Source of the DNA: Pleurodeles waltl
Lineage: Eukaryota > Chordata > Amphibia > Caudata > Salamandridae
Length of the DNA: 64,000 bases
Direction: 5' to 3'
NCBI RefSeq assembly: GCF_031143425.1
Contig: NC_090438.1
Span: 780,157,138-780,221,137 of the forward strand
How positions within the stretch are numbered: position 1 is the first letter of the stretch; each line of letters opens with the position of its first letter. The position numbers were made by a program, and so were the translations under genes. Under the pieces are notes generated by a model. The model had not been told where the DNA came from, did not search any database, and saw nothing but the letters and a program-made list of their open reading frames with translations. Shown in pieces: positions 11,587 to 24,398 of the stretch.

Positions 11587-13498
11587 AGATATAAAAACAC
11601 ACTTTTGTCTGTTTAAAGGGCGCTTACAAAACAGCGAACACAATTTCCTATTAACATTTTTCACAGGATGTTGTGCTACCACAACTAGATGTGAAATTTG
11701 CTGAAAAGGGGCACTCATTTTCCCTGCAGATTCCAAGGTACACAACAAGGGGCTACCTCCGGAAGCTGAGCAGCAGATTACCTCATTCCCAGAGGCTTGA
11801 CAACAGGCCGACCAGGCCTGTCATGCCTGACCGAGTGTGCCATGGCACCTGAATTAGCTGTTATTCAGGCACAAGAACGGAAGCATTAGTTGGATGATTA
11901 TGTTGACAAATGTTGATTATCGTGGATTGTTATATAAATAATTCCTCCTGGAACACATTTTGTTTTATGCTTTTGATTGATTCATGACATGATTTATGAC
12001 TTTAATTGAGTTATGGCATGATAGCCGTAGTAGGCCTGTCGGTAACCACCTGAGTAGTTGATTGATTTGTTATATCTTAGAGAATTGATAAGTAATGGCA
12101 CAATTTAATAACTGTTTACAATGCGTTATGACACTCCTGCGAGCGGCGCCTTCACACTTGAATAAACTGCTGCCTTTATTCTAAACTTGAAAGAAGGTGT
12201 AACGGTATTAAATTATTGTGATAGAGGCAGTTGGGGGTGAGCAGAACGCCTGGGTTAGGGCAGAGGCCCGTCCGCGAAGGGGGTTTCAATTTGCCGGCTC
12301 GTTAACCCAGCCGATGATTTGGCGGCAACAGGAGTTTATGTGGCAGGGCACCCAAAAAAGGGTCAGGGGCAAACAACATGGCAGGAGCCCATCATGCGTT
12401 CCACTCCCTTTCTCTCTTCCCACTCCTTCCCCTCTCTGTAAAGGGGGGGGGTGGGATTTGAATGCCCCAAAGGGTTGGTGGAGGGAGGCCATTATAAACA
12501 ACTGTAACCTGGTCCATACAAGGTCAATAATGGTGGGTCCAGGAGTGGTCAGCAGAAACCCAACCACCCACCTGCTACCAACACCAAAAAAAAAAAAAAA
12601 AGAGAGAATGAAGAATATAACACATGGTGCAGTTGAACGCAGGACATCAAGGAGCAACATCTGGAAAGTAAGGCCACACCCAGTCATGGAGGGGTGGCAG
12701 ATGTAGATGACTTGTCTTGTGATGCCTTATGTACGGTAAGCCAGCTACTTGGGGGTACACAAAATATGGCACACGCAAGGCACAACAGAACACACAAGGT
12801 AGTGTGTTAAGTCTAATGTGGGTTAAGCATTACCTCCTGCGGCAGGAACTCCACCTCCTAAAGACAGCATTAATTACTTGATAAGCGAGTGATGCATGAC
12901 TGATTTATGATGGCTACCAACCAATGGTAAGCAATGGGCGGACTGCAAGCGCCTCGTTATACACAATAGTCTAGTAAGCGGGGTGCATGCTCAAGTAGTG
13001 CATGCACTTTAACAGGCTTGACGTAAAAATGGTGGACCCCTCGTTCCCTTAAACAGAGTACTCCCAGTGTCCGAACTCTATCCTAATTCAACATAGTAAT
13101 TCCAACCGGGCTTCAAAGCAAATATCTACCTCCTATATTCTGTAGGCTACTTCCTGTGCCCGGCTCCAATGATCTATTCCCCTCTACCAGGTGAAAGGAA
13201 AATTGAGCTTGGGGCCTAATCATTCCCCATCATGGCTTTGTATAGATTCCCTTTGTTTTGCCCGTTGCTACCTCTGGCTGTCGGCTGTCAGAAGTGCGAG
13301 TGGCCAGATTCCAAAGATGTACATGCATTTTGTTAAGTACCTAAGCTTATCTTAGACAGACTTTTAATCTATACTCAGCAAACTTGGCTTTGATAGCATT
13401 TTCATATCACATATTACCGAATTAAGGTTTTAAAGCACTTTTTATATTAAAGATATGGTTCTTACAAATGTATTTTCCATGCATAGTTATTTCAAACT
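11587..13498. other. No gene recognised; AT-rich repeat-like sequence
   Basis: Contains a poly(A) run at 12586-12601 and a short GC-rich stretch at 12218-12706 open on both strands. Nothing resembles a known protein or RNA gene. Confidence 0.5.
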
Positions 13499-14094
13499 GT
13501 TAGAAATTATGTTTCTGGTGGGCTAGGGTATGCACCTAAGCCAGGCAGATCCCACCCACTCTAGTCAGGGCAAGGGAGTTACAAGTCCAAGATAACCCCT
13601 GCTCACTCCCTTGGTAGCTTGGCACGAGCAGTCAGGCCTAACCCGGAGGGAGTGTAAAGTGTTTGTATAACACACATAACACAATAAATACACCACAAAT
13701 GAACACAACACCAAGTTATGTAAACATAAACTGTATTGCCCAAAACATAATTAGACCAAACATAACATGTCAGTAATACCCTGCTACCTAAGCAGTTATC
13801 AGAACATTACGCAATAGTTACTCTGCAGATCCAGCAGCAGTCACATACAACACAAAGGTTACTTATTATTCTGCAACATAAGCAGTAGTCAGTAATCACA
13901 CTACTACAGAAATGAACTTGTCATAAACACATCATAAATGTCCATAACAGGAACATTATTACATATGGCAAGTCATGAACACCAACTAGCATAAATGCCT
14001 GGGCCACAGGAACCCATTACCACAAGATATGCATGACATAAAATCAGCACGAATGCCCCTATGAGGAAAATCCAAAATCATGGGGTAAGGCATG
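13499..14094 (+). repeat. Truncated LTR-like repeat (family C)
   Basis: Begins TGTTAGAAATTATGTTTCTG, a typical TG-start LTR, and is cut by the solo LTR at 14100. Internal sequence is rich in CATAA and ACACAA words. No gene; no matching right half was identified beyond 16720. Confidence 0.4.
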
Positions 14095-14099
14095 AGGAC

Positions 14100-16715
14100 T
14101 CTAAGGAAATGCCTCCTTGGCATGGTTACCCCCTAACATTTTGCCTTTGCTGATGCTAAGTTATGATTTGAAAGTGTGCTGGGACCCTGCTAACCAGGCC
14201 CAAGCACCAGTGTTCTTTTCCTAAACTGTACCTTTGTCTCCACAATTGGCACAACCCTGGCACTCAGGTAAGTCCCTTGTAACTGGTACCCCTGGTACCA
14301 AGGGCCCTGATGCCAGGGAAGGTCTGTAAGGGCTGCAGCATGTCTTATGCCACCCTGGGGACCCCTCACTCAGCACATGCACACTGTCTCACAGCTTGTG
14401 TTGGCTGGTGGGGAGAAAATGACTAAGTCGACATGGCACTCCCCTCAGAGTGCCATGCCAACCTCACACTGCCTGTGGCATAGGTAAGTCACCCCTCTAG
14501 CAGGCCTTACAGCCCTAAGGCAGGGTGCACTATACCGCAGGCGAGGGCATATGTGCATGAGCACAATGCCCCTACAGTGTCTAAGCAAAACCTTAGACAT
14601 TGTAAGTGCAGGGTAGCCATAAGAGTATATGGTCTGGAAGTTTGTCAAACATGAACTCCACACTTCCATAATGGCTACACTGAAAACTGGGAAGTTTGGT
14701 ATCACACTTCTCAGCACAATAAATGCACACCGATGCCAGTGTGCAATTTATTGTAACATACACCCAGAGGGCATCTTAGAGATGCCCCCTGAATACCCTG
14801 AATACCTACCCGACTTCTAGTGTAAGCTGACCACTTTCTGCCAGCCTGCCACACACCAGACATGTTGCTGACCACATGGGGAGAGTGCCTTTGTCACTCT
14901 GTGGCCAGGAACAAAGCCTGTACTGGGTGGGGTCTTCTCACCTTCCCCTGCAGGAACTGTAACACCTGGCAGTGAGCCTCAAAGGCTCACCCCTTTTGTT
15001 ACAGCGCCCCCGGGCATCCCAGCTAGTGGAGATGCCCGCGCCCCTCCGGCCACTCCCCCCACTTCTGGCGGCAAGGTTGGAGGAGATAATGAGAAAAACA
15101 AGGAGGAGTCACCCACCAGTCAGGACATCCCCTAAGGTGTCCTGAGCTGAGGTGATCCCTGCCTTGAGAAATCCTCCATCTTGAGTTTGAAGGATTCCCC
15201 CAATAGGATTAGGGATGTGTCGTCGTCCCTCCCCCCCCCACAGGGAGGAAGCACAAAGAGGGTGTAGCCACCCTCAAGGACAATAGCCATTGGCTACTGC
15301 ACCCCAGACCTAAACACACCCCTAAAATTTAGTATTTAGGGGGCACCCAAGATCCCAGGAAACCAAATTCCTGCAACCTGAAGAAACAAGGACTGCTGAC
15401 CTACAAGCCTGCGGAGAAGGAGGAAGACTGGCCTGTCTCCAACTTCGAAATCCTGCTCCAGCGACACATCCGACAGGACCAGCGACCTCTGAAGCCTCAG
15501 AGGACTGCCCTGGACTAAAGGACCAAGAAACTCCAGCGAAAGCGGCCCTGTTCAAGACCAGCTACTTCTTTGCAACAAAGAAGCAACTTTCAAAGACTGC
15601 ACATTTCCCGCCGGAAGCGTGAGACTTCACACTCTGCACCCGACACCCCCGGCCCGAGATCCAGAGAACAAACACCTCAGGGAGGACTCCCTGGCGGCTG
15701 CGAGCCCGTGAGTAACCAGAGACGACCCCCCTGAACCCCAACAGCGACGCCTGCAGAGAGAATCCAGAGGCTCCCCCTGACCACGACTGCCTGTAATAAG
15801 GGACCCGACGCCTGGAACCAACACTGCACCCGCAGCCCCCAGGACCTGAAGGAAACAAACTTCAACGCAGGAGTGACCCCCAGGTGACCCTCTGCCTAGC
15901 CCAGGTGGTGGCTGTCCAGAGAAGCCCCCCGTGCCTGCCTTGCACACTCCAGCCGGCCGCCCCTGTGCTGCTGAGGGTGTGTTTTGTGTGCCTACTTGTG
16001 TCCCCCCCCCCCCCAGTGCTCCACAAAACCCTCCTGGTCTGCCCCCCCCCCGAGGACACAGGTACTTACCTGCTGGCAGACTGGAACCGGAGCACCCCTG
16101 TTCTCCATAGGCGCCTATGTGTTTTGGGCACCTCTTTGACCTCTGCACCTGACCGGCCCTGAGATGCCGATGTGGTAACTTTGGGGTTGCCTTGAACCCC
16201 CAACGGTGGGCTGCCTATGCCGCAGGACTGAGACTTGTAAGTGTTTTACTTACCTCCTAATCTAACCTTTACTTACGTCCCCCAGAAACTGTTGATTTTT
16301 GCACTGTGTCCACTTTGAAAATAGGTTATTGCCATTTTTACAAAGACTGTACATGATATTGTTTCCATTCAACGTTCCTAAAGTATCTAAGTGAAGTACC
16401 TTACATTTAAAGTGTTTAATGTAAATTTTGAAACTGTGGTTCTTAAAATAAACTAAGAAAAGATATTTTTCAATATAAAAACCTATTGGCCTGGAGTAAG
16501 TCTTTGAGTGTGTGTTCCTCATTTATTGCCTGTGTGCGTGTACAACAAATGCTGAACACTACCCTCTGATAAGCCTACTGCTCGACCACAATACCACAAA
16601 ATAGAGCATTAGAATTATCTACTTTTGCCACTGTCTTACCTCTAAGGGGAACCCTTGGACTCTGTGCACACTATTTCTTACTTTGAAATAGTATATACAG
16701 AGCCAACTTCCTAAA
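14100..16715 (+). mobile_element. Solo LTR, family S, 2.6 kb, with 5-bp target duplication
   Basis: The direct repeat AGGAC lies on both sides (14095-14099 and 16716-16720). The ends, TCTAAGGAAATGCC and CAACTTCCTAAA, are decayed forms of TGTAGGAA and TTCCTACA seen in the second copy at 41853-43473, which matches it in inverted orientation along most of its length. Long C runs lie at 16001-16015 and 16043-16051. No open frame is credible. Five-base duplication and TG/CA ends fit an LTR left by recombination between two LTRs. Confidence 0.85.
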
Positions 16716-16720
16716 AGGAC

Positions 16721-18290
16721 ATAACATGATGCATGCATCAGTGTCAGGTATTATCAGTATGCTGCCCTGTTGGGCACATAAGGAGATACTGTGGTCCCCA
16801 GGGGCTCAGATCCATCTGACGATTAGGGCCGCCATCCTCTAGAGGATAAGTCAGGCGAAGAAGGTGGCGGATGCCAGAGAGTGCTTGCACATCTGCAAAG
16901 CGTATGTCAATAGTGAAATCCGAGCGAAGTCATAAAATTTAAACAATATGGTGTTGGGTGCCAGGCTAGCCCTAACACCTGCCACCACAGGTGTCAGAGG
17001 GCCACACACTGAAGAGTGGGTGGTTGCCTAAATATTGAAAGAAGAGTGGCCAGGGCACACCAATAGCATGAATCCTGATAATGTTCAAGAATAAATAGAA
17101 AGTTCGTTCTTGGAAGATGATGTGTAGATATTTATTATAAGTGCAGGTAGAAAGTAGAAATCTCAATCAAAAGACTGCGTTGTACAAAATGACCATGTGT
17201 CCAGAGCAGCCAGATGGTGATAAATGGTCAAAGTTACAATAGGATGTTCGAATGTAACAATAAGTCCATACAGCAAAACAGCCAACACGTGTTTCGTCTT
17301 CAAGACTTTGTCAAGGCTTCAGATGTATATAAAACATTATATGTAAACACGAAAGGTACATAGATCAAGCTGCTGGTAGTCATGAGTCCTTGGGAGAAAT
17401 CAAATAGTATAGGCAAATGATGGCCATGATAAGCCTCAAGTATTTGTGGAGCGAATAAACCTGTGCCGCTGCACGTCTGGGTTTTGGCAGAGTGCCCTAG
17501 AGGATGCCAGGGACGTTCATGTCCCGATCAGAGAGTTCCTCGCTCCCAAAACACGGCCTCCAGCAATTCTCAGCCCCAGAAGAGACCAGTGGGGGAGGGT
17601 GGAGAGAAAGGGGGGTAATCTTGAGAAAGAGCCCGCACCCACTCTAGAGGCGGCCTCGCTCCTCACATGGGGGCCGCTTTGAGGGCCAACAAGCTTCCTG
17701 GCGGAATTCGGAAGCCAACTCACCTTCCCAGCTGGAGGTGTCCTGCGGCTCTAGGATTCACTTCGCTTCTCTCTGCCCCCCAACCTCAATCCCCCCTCCG
17801 TCTGTCTGAAGAGACGAGAGCTCCCCAGGGCTTGTCGGGGCCCAGTGGCTCCTCTGCCCCACTGGGGTCCTCGGAGGCAGGTCTCCCACAGGGGGAGAGA
17901 CCCGCGAGTTACAAACTCGGGCCACTGCGGTGAGAAAATCAAACCCCCAAAGGAGGTGTCTGTTGGTGCCCCAGGGACACTCGCATCAGTGCTCGCCACC
18001 CCGGGGGCACTCTCAGGAGCATGCTCACTCCTATCTTCCTCTGGCTGTGCCCTGGGGGTCCTCAGTGCGGTGAATTTCTGACATGCTTCATAACAAAGCC
18101 TGCTGGGTCACAGTGGTGATTTTCCGGTAGCAGCGATCACGGCAAGCACTTCCCAAGTGCTAGGGGGTCATAGATAGGGCGCTCTCAAGATGCTTCCAGC
18201 CAACTAGGTAGGGCGCTTCTCCAGGCAGTAGGCTCCTGCACTGGGGCCCCTCAACACAGTGCTGTCCTGGCGCTTTGGGGGAAAAAGAGT
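16721..18290. other. Unclassified repeat-like sequence, no gene
   Basis: Contains GTGTTTCGTCTTCAAGAC near 17287, followed by TTTGTCAAGGC, a phrase type seen in amphibian and fish repeats. GC-rich 17500-18080 is open in several frames on both strands without family resemblance. Confidence 0.4.
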
Positions 18291-19285
18291 GCTCTTCCAG
18301 TGCTTGAGCAGTAAAGGTGGCAGGGAAACAGGGGCCACAGCACCCAGCCCCTGGAGTGACACAAGATGGAGCACAGAGCCGTAGGGCCCAGCAACAGGCC
18401 AGCACAAAGTGGATGCAAACAGTGGCAGTTCCTCCTGTAGGTCACAGGTCAGCACAGCAGCAGCAGTCCATGGCAGTTCCTGGTGAGTCCCTCCAGCAGC
18501 ATTCTGTGTCCAGTTCCAAGTATGTTTCTTGTGTAAATTGTGGGGAAAAATCTCCTGTACTTATACTCAGTTTTGCAAAGCACTTCCAATGAAGAAGCGA
18601 GGGGGTTTCAACCAGCTACTACTGGTTCTGGGAGTGTCCCCTCTCTTCCTCCAGCACAGGCTCCAAACATCAGTTGGGGGGTAAACTACCCTTATGTGTG
18701 GGGCCAGGGCACAGCCTTTACAGATGCATGTGTGCCCCGCCTCCCCCTTCTCTCAGCCCAAGAAGGCTATTTAAAATGCAGATGCACCTCTGTGAAACCT
18801 CCACCCTCCTTGTGTACAGGCTGTCTAAAAAGTATGCAAAAAGCCCAACTGTCACTCAGCCTAGACGTGGATTGGAGTCAAGCTGCAAAACACCAGTCTA
18901 AAGCACAGAGAAATGGTCACTTTCTAGAAGTGGCATTTCTGTAATGATAATAAAAAAAAACACCTACACCAGTAGTCAGCATTTCTCACTACCATTACAA
19001 CCATAATAAATATGCCTAAGGCTATCCCTCAGAAGTCAGACAATACCCTCTAGACATAAGGCAGGGTATTTCCAATGCAATCTTATGAGAAGGCTGCACT
19101 TAAAGCAGTGAGAAATCAAATAGGCTGTTTGTCACTACCAGGACAGCCCACGCTACCAGGGACATGTCCTGCCTTTTACATACATCGCACCGTGCCCACA
19201 GGGCTACCTGGGGCCTACTTTAGGGGTCACTTACATGTAGTAAAAGGGGAGTTCTGGGCCTGGCAAGTAAATTTAGAATCCAGGT
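18290..19285. repeat. LTR-like repeat family A, copy 2, left part
   Basis: Matches family A copy 1 and ends at CAGGT (19281-19285), the target duplication of the Gypsy element. The equivalent of the TTAA insertion site lies around 19174-19178 and is uninterrupted. Confidence 0.6.
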
Positions 19286-20718
19286 TCTCAGGAATAAGGC
19301 CAGGTGCGGTCCAGGTCTCGCCCGAAATTCTGCTGCACAACTGTGCAGCGCTGTATGCGCACCCCTGGTCATCCCTGCTTGTTCCAAGAATGGCCATCAG
19401 CGTCATCTGGCCTGTGGTAAAGCTCACGTAGCTGCAGGTTCAGGGCATTGGTGGACAAGATGCACTTATCAGTGCTATCCTATGAAGGGACTACATTTCC
19501 CATGTTTTTAGAGGCACGGCCATCTTGGGGTGTGGCAGGCCTATAAAGCCCAGCCACACCCAAGCACGTTGCTCACTATTTTGAAGACTTCGATGCAGCC
19601 AGACCTCGTGGAGGATTCTCTGGAAAAGTCCAGAGTTTCTGAATGGCAGAGTATCGTCTAACCAAAGTCCATGGTGCATCCAAAAACGAGTAGGTCGTAC
19701 TCGTAGTGATAAGGCCTTGCTGAATCCAAGTTTGAAGGAAGTTATTACTTCCAAGAGGTAACACACTTTGTGCACATGTAATTCATGGTGTTTCCGTTCA
19801 CAGATGTAAAGCGCTCTTTGGGCTCAGTGATTCAAAGCGTTTCAGTTCACAGAGATAACTCGCTTTGTGCACACGTAATTCAAGGTGTTTCCGTTCACAG
19901 ATGTAAAGCGCTCCTTTGGCTCAGTGATTCAAAGCGTTTCAGTTTACGGAGATAACGTGCATTGTGCACATGTAATTCATGGTGTTTCCGTTCACAGATG
20001 TAAAGCGCTCTTTTGGCTCAGTAATTCCAAGCGCTGCAGTTCTCAGACGTAAAGCACTCTGGGCATGGTAATTCAGGCGCTTCAGTACCCAGATATACAG
20101 CGCTTCAATTTACAGAAGAAAAAGGTTCTTGGCACAATGATCTAAGTGATTTAGACAACTTGAGTAAAAGAGCTTCCTGGTGTTATTAAGTAAGGCGCTT
20201 TAGGTTTTAATAAGTAAAACCTTTTTGACATTTATTATTATGAATGTGAAAGTATTTTGGAGATGAACCAATCAAAGTTTTCATTGTTCTTTGAATAACT
20301 TAAGATATGAAAAAACATATTTAAGTCTTTGAGATTTTCTAAGTCATGATCAAAGGTTTATGTTGTGAATACATAAATGTTACAGGATTGATATTCTGTG
20401 TAAAATCATAATTCAACGTTCTTGCCATCTCTTGAATCTGAGGTTGTGTTTTACAGAAGAGGTCTCCACCTGATATCTCGGAGACACATTTAGTCAAGAG
20501 TCTATAAATGATTTACGTTTTCTATGAATGAGTAAATGCATATTGTTCTAACCTTTCCTTTTCAGATCTCTCTCCCTGCTGTTCCCTTCCCTAATTCCCT
20601 ACCCCCCCGACTGACTTCACCATAACTCTGTGCTATAATAGCATTCTGAGTTGGTGGCGCCGGGAGGTGGGCCTTTTGTTCAGCAACGTGCAGATCCCGA
20701 GGAAAGGACCCCATGCCA
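19286..20718 (+). mobile_element. 5' LTR of Ty3/Gypsy-type element
   Basis: Length 1433 bases. It starts TCTCAGGAATA (the 3' LTR has TGTCAGGAATA) and ends CCCCATGCCA (the 3' LTR ends CCCCGTGACA), so the intact termini would pair TGTCA with TGACA. It contains tandem copies of a roughly 46-base unit with AAAGCG words around 19785-20110. The last 80 bases hold a TTGGTGGCGCC stretch that resembles a primer-binding site but is also present in the 3' LTR, so it is inside the repeat. No canonical primer-binding site follows at 20719. Confidence 0.85.
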
Positions 20719-20775
20719 GAATAGTGAGCCCACGAGTTTTATACTTTCCTCTTGGTCTGTACGGGGCTGCGCAAA

Positions 20776-21744
20776 ATGGCCACCTTAGATACCCTTATGC
20801 AAGTAGTAACTCAGATGCAAAGGGATTTGACAGACTTAAAAAATTTAACAGCTGATTTAGTGAATAAAGTAACTCAGTTACATTGTAAAGTAGATAGTTC
20901 TGAATCTGAGTCTCGTACTACGCCTCCTGCATCTACTGACATAGCTGTGAATGTGCTGACACAGATTCCTTTAGCTGCACCAGAGAGGTTTTCTGGGGAC
21001 CCCAATAAGGTTCACATTTTTTTGACACAGGTGGAATTACATTTTACATGTCGGCCTAGTGCTTTTCCGGATGTATCATCTAGAAATGCATTTCTTATAT
21101 CATACCTGAATGGTGATGCATCTTCTTGGGCAGTGCCATTACTCCGATTAGAAAGACCTCTTTTATACAACTGGCGTCGCTTTGTAGAAGAATTCGTAAA
21201 GGTTTTTGACAGACGCGCAATCACTATGACTGCAGACAAAGAGTTATTAGAATTACGTCAAGGAAATAAAGACTTGATAACGTATTTGTCCCACTTCAAC
21301 CGGTTAGTGGTGGAAACTGCTTGGCCGGAGGAAAAAAGGTCAGCAGTATTTTATCAGGGGCTAAAAGATGTATTGGCCCAAGTTAAACCACAACCAGAAA
21401 CTTGTACTGATTTAATTAATCTAACCCTACGGATAGATCACAGACTTTCGGAAAGGAAAGGAGCAAGGAAAAAATGGGAAAAAACTAATTGGCGAATGGA
21501 AAGATCCAGACACTTTCAATTGTCTTCAGATTCTATGATACAACTGATGGATATAGGAACTGTTCGCTCACCACTGACCAAAGAGGAGAAAGTCTTGCGA
21601 CGAAAAAATGGTCAGTGTTTGTATTGTGGAAAAAAGGGTCATTTTATAAGAGAGTGCCAAAAGAAACCCAAAGGGAAGATTGATCAAACAGTTGTGACAA
21701 AGAAAAAGATAGCAGTTGCTTCAGAAAATTCACAGGAAAACTAA
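20776..21744 (+). CDS. Gag-like protein of Gypsy element
   Basis: A 322-residue frame from ATG at 20776; an upstream in-frame ATG at 20752 would add eight residues, but the later one has the better context (AAAATGG) and begins MATLDTLM. The N-terminal 45 residues look like a coiled coil rich in Leu, Gln and Lys. The middle is a retrotransposon capsid domain with the APERFSGDP start and a WAVPLLR block, then FVKVFDRR. Near the C terminus is a CCHC zinc knuckle, CLYCGKKGHFIREC, followed by a Lys-rich tail. It packages element RNA in the family. The protease lies in another frame overlapping its end. This is the best preserved part of the element. Confidence 0.88.
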   Translation: MATLDTLMQVVTQMQRDLTDLKNLTADLVNKVTQLHCKVDSSESESRTTPPASTDIAVNVLTQIPLAAPERFSGDPNKVHIFLTQVELHFTCRPSAFPDVSSRNAFLISYLNGDASSWAVPLLRLERPLLYNWRRFVEEFVKVFDRRAITMTADKELLELRQGNKDLITYLSHFNRLVVETAWPEEKRSAVFYQGLKDVLAQVKPQPETCTDLINLTLRIDHRLSERKGARKKWEKTNWRMERSRHFQLSSDSMIQLMDIGTVRSPLTKEEKVLRRKNGQCLYCGKKGHFIRECQKKPKGKIDQTVVTKKKIAVASENSQEN

Positions 21745-21985
21745 AGTGCCCAAGAAAAATGAAGGGGACCTCTTGGGCAAATTGACAATCCCTTCAGTGT
21801 GCTCTTGCACAAATCGTTATGTCAAACATTTCCGAATCTTAGTACAAATGACTCCGCGGGGAAAAAGACATAATGTTCAAGTTTTAATTGATTCAGGGGC
21901 AACAGGAAATTTTGTGGACCAACAGACTGCACTAGACCTGCATATACCCAGTGTCAAGAAAAAGGTTCCAGAAGTCGTGTATTGA
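21716..21985 (+). pseudogene. Aspartic protease fragment of Gypsy element
   Basis: The frame overlaps the end of gag by 29 bases and differs from it by one position, as expected for programmed frameshifting or for simple decay. The retroviral-type protease signature LIDSGATGNFVD is clear in the middle. The frame ends in TGA right after the segment, and further stops and shifts lie before the reverse transcriptase frame at 22132. It would cleave Gag-Pol; here it is broken. Confidence 0.75.
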
Positions 21986-22131
21986 GTTGATGGAAGTGAG
22001 TTGGCAGGAGGCTCCATTACTAACCAAACCTCACGAATACAAATGATTTGTAAAAATAGAAGAATCAGAGTCACTATGAGATAATTCGTTTTGATATAAT
22101 TCAAGCACCTCAATATGGTTTCATACTAGGA

Positions 22132-22942
22132 ATGCCGTGGTTAATATTACATAATCCATGCATAGACTGGCGCAACCAGGTTTTGCGTTTTTCCTCTTCT
22201 TGTGCAAAGAAATGTTTTCAATCAAAACAAAACAAAGAAGGAAATCTTCAACACTCCATAGCTACTGCAGTTGAAAAGGAAATCGAGTTACCATCACAGT
22301 ATGCTGAATATACTGGTGTTTTCAGTGAAAAGAAAGCAAGCTCATTACCACCTCGCAGGCCGTACAATTGTCAGATCGATCTTGTACCTGGCACCAATAT
22401 ACCAAATTGTAGGATCTATGCACTATCAGAGAAAGAAAATCAAGTCCTACGAAAATGCCTTGATCAATGTTTAGTCAACATGCTAATCCGGCCATCACGA
22501 TCCCCAGCGGCTTCTCCACTATTTTTTGTACCTAAAGCAAATGGCGATTTGAGACCTTGTATTGACTTTAGAGCATTTAATAAGATCACAGTTAAGAATA
22601 AATATCTACTACCTCTCATACCGGTCTTGTTAGACCAGGTAAAATCCGCCGTCATCTATACTAAACTTGACTTACGAGGTGCTTATCACCTAGTTCGAAC
22701 TCGAGAGGGAGATGAGTGGAAAACGGCTTTTAAGACTTGATATGGCCTTTTTGAGTATTTAGTAATGCCATTTGGTCTGTGTAATGCCCCAGCAGCCTTT
22801 TAATATTTCTTAAATGATGTTCTAAGAGAATATCTAGACATCTTTGTCATCGTTTACATTGATGATATTCTGATTTATTCAAACTCTGAAGATATACATG
22901 AAGAACATGTTAAAAAAAAGTGTTAAAAACTCTACAAAAACA
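22132..22942 (+). pseudogene. Reverse transcriptase of Gypsy element, broken and 3'-truncated
   Basis: A first frame (22132-22740) carries the Gypsy RT N-terminal region: SPLFFVPKANGDLRPCIDFR, then TKLDLRGAYHLVR. In-frame stops occur at 22738-22740 and 22801-22803. The same frame goes on with VMPFGLCNAPAAF and the catalytic YIDD at 22855-22866. A shift in an A run near 22912 follows. The sequence stops at the thumb region and the 3' LTR begins at 22943, so RNase H and integrase are absent. Confidence 0.85.
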
Positions 22943-23414
22943 TGTCAGGAATAGAACCATGCGCGGTCCAGGTCCTGCCCGAAACTCCGCTGCGTGGCTC
23001 TGAGGCGCTTTCTGCGCACCACTTGTCATCCCCTCTTGCGCCAAAGGTGGTCATCAACATCGTCTGCCCTGTGGCAAAGCTCATAGAGCTGCAGGTTCAG
23101 GTCATTGGTGGACAAGATGCACTTATCAGTGCTATTCCGTGAAGGGACTACAATTCCCATGTTTTTAGAGGCAGCAGCCATCTTGGGGTGTGGCGGGCCT
23201 GTAAAGCCCAGCCACACCCAAGCATGTTGCTCATTATTTTGAAGACTTCGATTCAGCCAGACCTCGTGGGGATTTCTATGGAGAAGAGCAGAGTTCCTGA
23301 ATGGCAGAGTGTCATCCAACCGAAGTATCCTTGTTTCCATGGTGCATTCAAAAACGAGTAGGTCGTACTCGTAGCGGTAAGGCCTAAGTTTGAAGGAAGT
23401 TGTTAATTCCAAAA

Positions 23415-23975
23415 GGTAAAGCGCCCCTTAGCATAACGAGCAAAGCGTTTCAGGACACACTGGTAAAGCGCTCCGGGCACGACATTTAAAGCTCTTCAGT
23501 TCACAGGAGTAAAGCGCACTTGCCATGGTATTCAAAGCGCTTCAGTTCACAGGAATAAAGCACCCTTGGCATAGTATTCAAAGCGCTTCAGTTCACAGGA
23601 GTAAAGCGCCCTTGGCATGACATTTAAAGCGCTTCAGTTCACAGGAGTAAAGTGCACTTGGCATGGTATTCAAAGCGCTTCAGTTCACAGGAGTAAAGTG
23701 CACTTGGCACGACATTCAAAGCGCTTCAGTTCACAGGAATAAAGCGCCCTTGGCACAGCATTCAAAGCGCTTCAGTTCACAGGAGTAAAGCGCCCTTGGC
23801 ACGACATTTAAAGTGCTTCAGTTCACAGGAGTAAAGCGCACTTGGCACGACATTCAAAGCGCTTCAGTTCATTGGAAGTAAAGCGCCCTTCGCACAGCAA
23901 TCAAAGCGCTTCAATTCATATGGGTAAAGCGCCCTTGGTCCAATAATCAAGGCGCTTCAGTTTACAGGAGTAAAA
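23415..23975. repeat. 46-bp minisatellite inside 3' LTR
   Basis: About twelve copies of a unit containing AAAGCGCTTCAGTTCACAGG followed by TAAAGCGC and TTGGCA. The AAGCGCTT core is itself palindromic. The 5' LTR holds a diverged version in which alternate units differ, giving a period near 92. Confidence 0.85.
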
Positions 23976-24398
23976 CTTTCAGGCCTAGGTGGCAAATGTG
24001 AAAACATCTCAAAGATAAACAAATCATAGTTTCATTGTTTTTAGAAGCATAATATGTGAGAGACATATTTAAGTCTTTGATGATATGTGAGATACATATT
24101 TAATTCTTTGCGAATTTCTAGACTGAGATCAAACGTTTTATGTTTATGAATGCATAGTAGTTGCATGATTGATGTTCAGAGTATGTCCAAGGTCCCAGCT
24201 CTTGCCTTCTCAAGGTTCAGAGGTCTCAGTTCGTTCTTGTTCCATGATTCAGAGAAGGGTCACGCCCAGTTTTGTTTAATGCTCACGACATCCTGAAGTA
24301 TCATGATTTTACCAATTGTTCTTGTTCCATGATTCAGAGAAGGGCCACGCCCAGTTTTGTCTAATGCTCATGACATCCTGAAGTATCATGATTCTACC

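Noticed and set aside
12218..12706. A 162-residue plus-strand frame and a 133-residue minus-strand frame
   Set aside because: Both strands are open over the same bases and neither has a recognisable domain; GC-rich repeat sequence is likelier.
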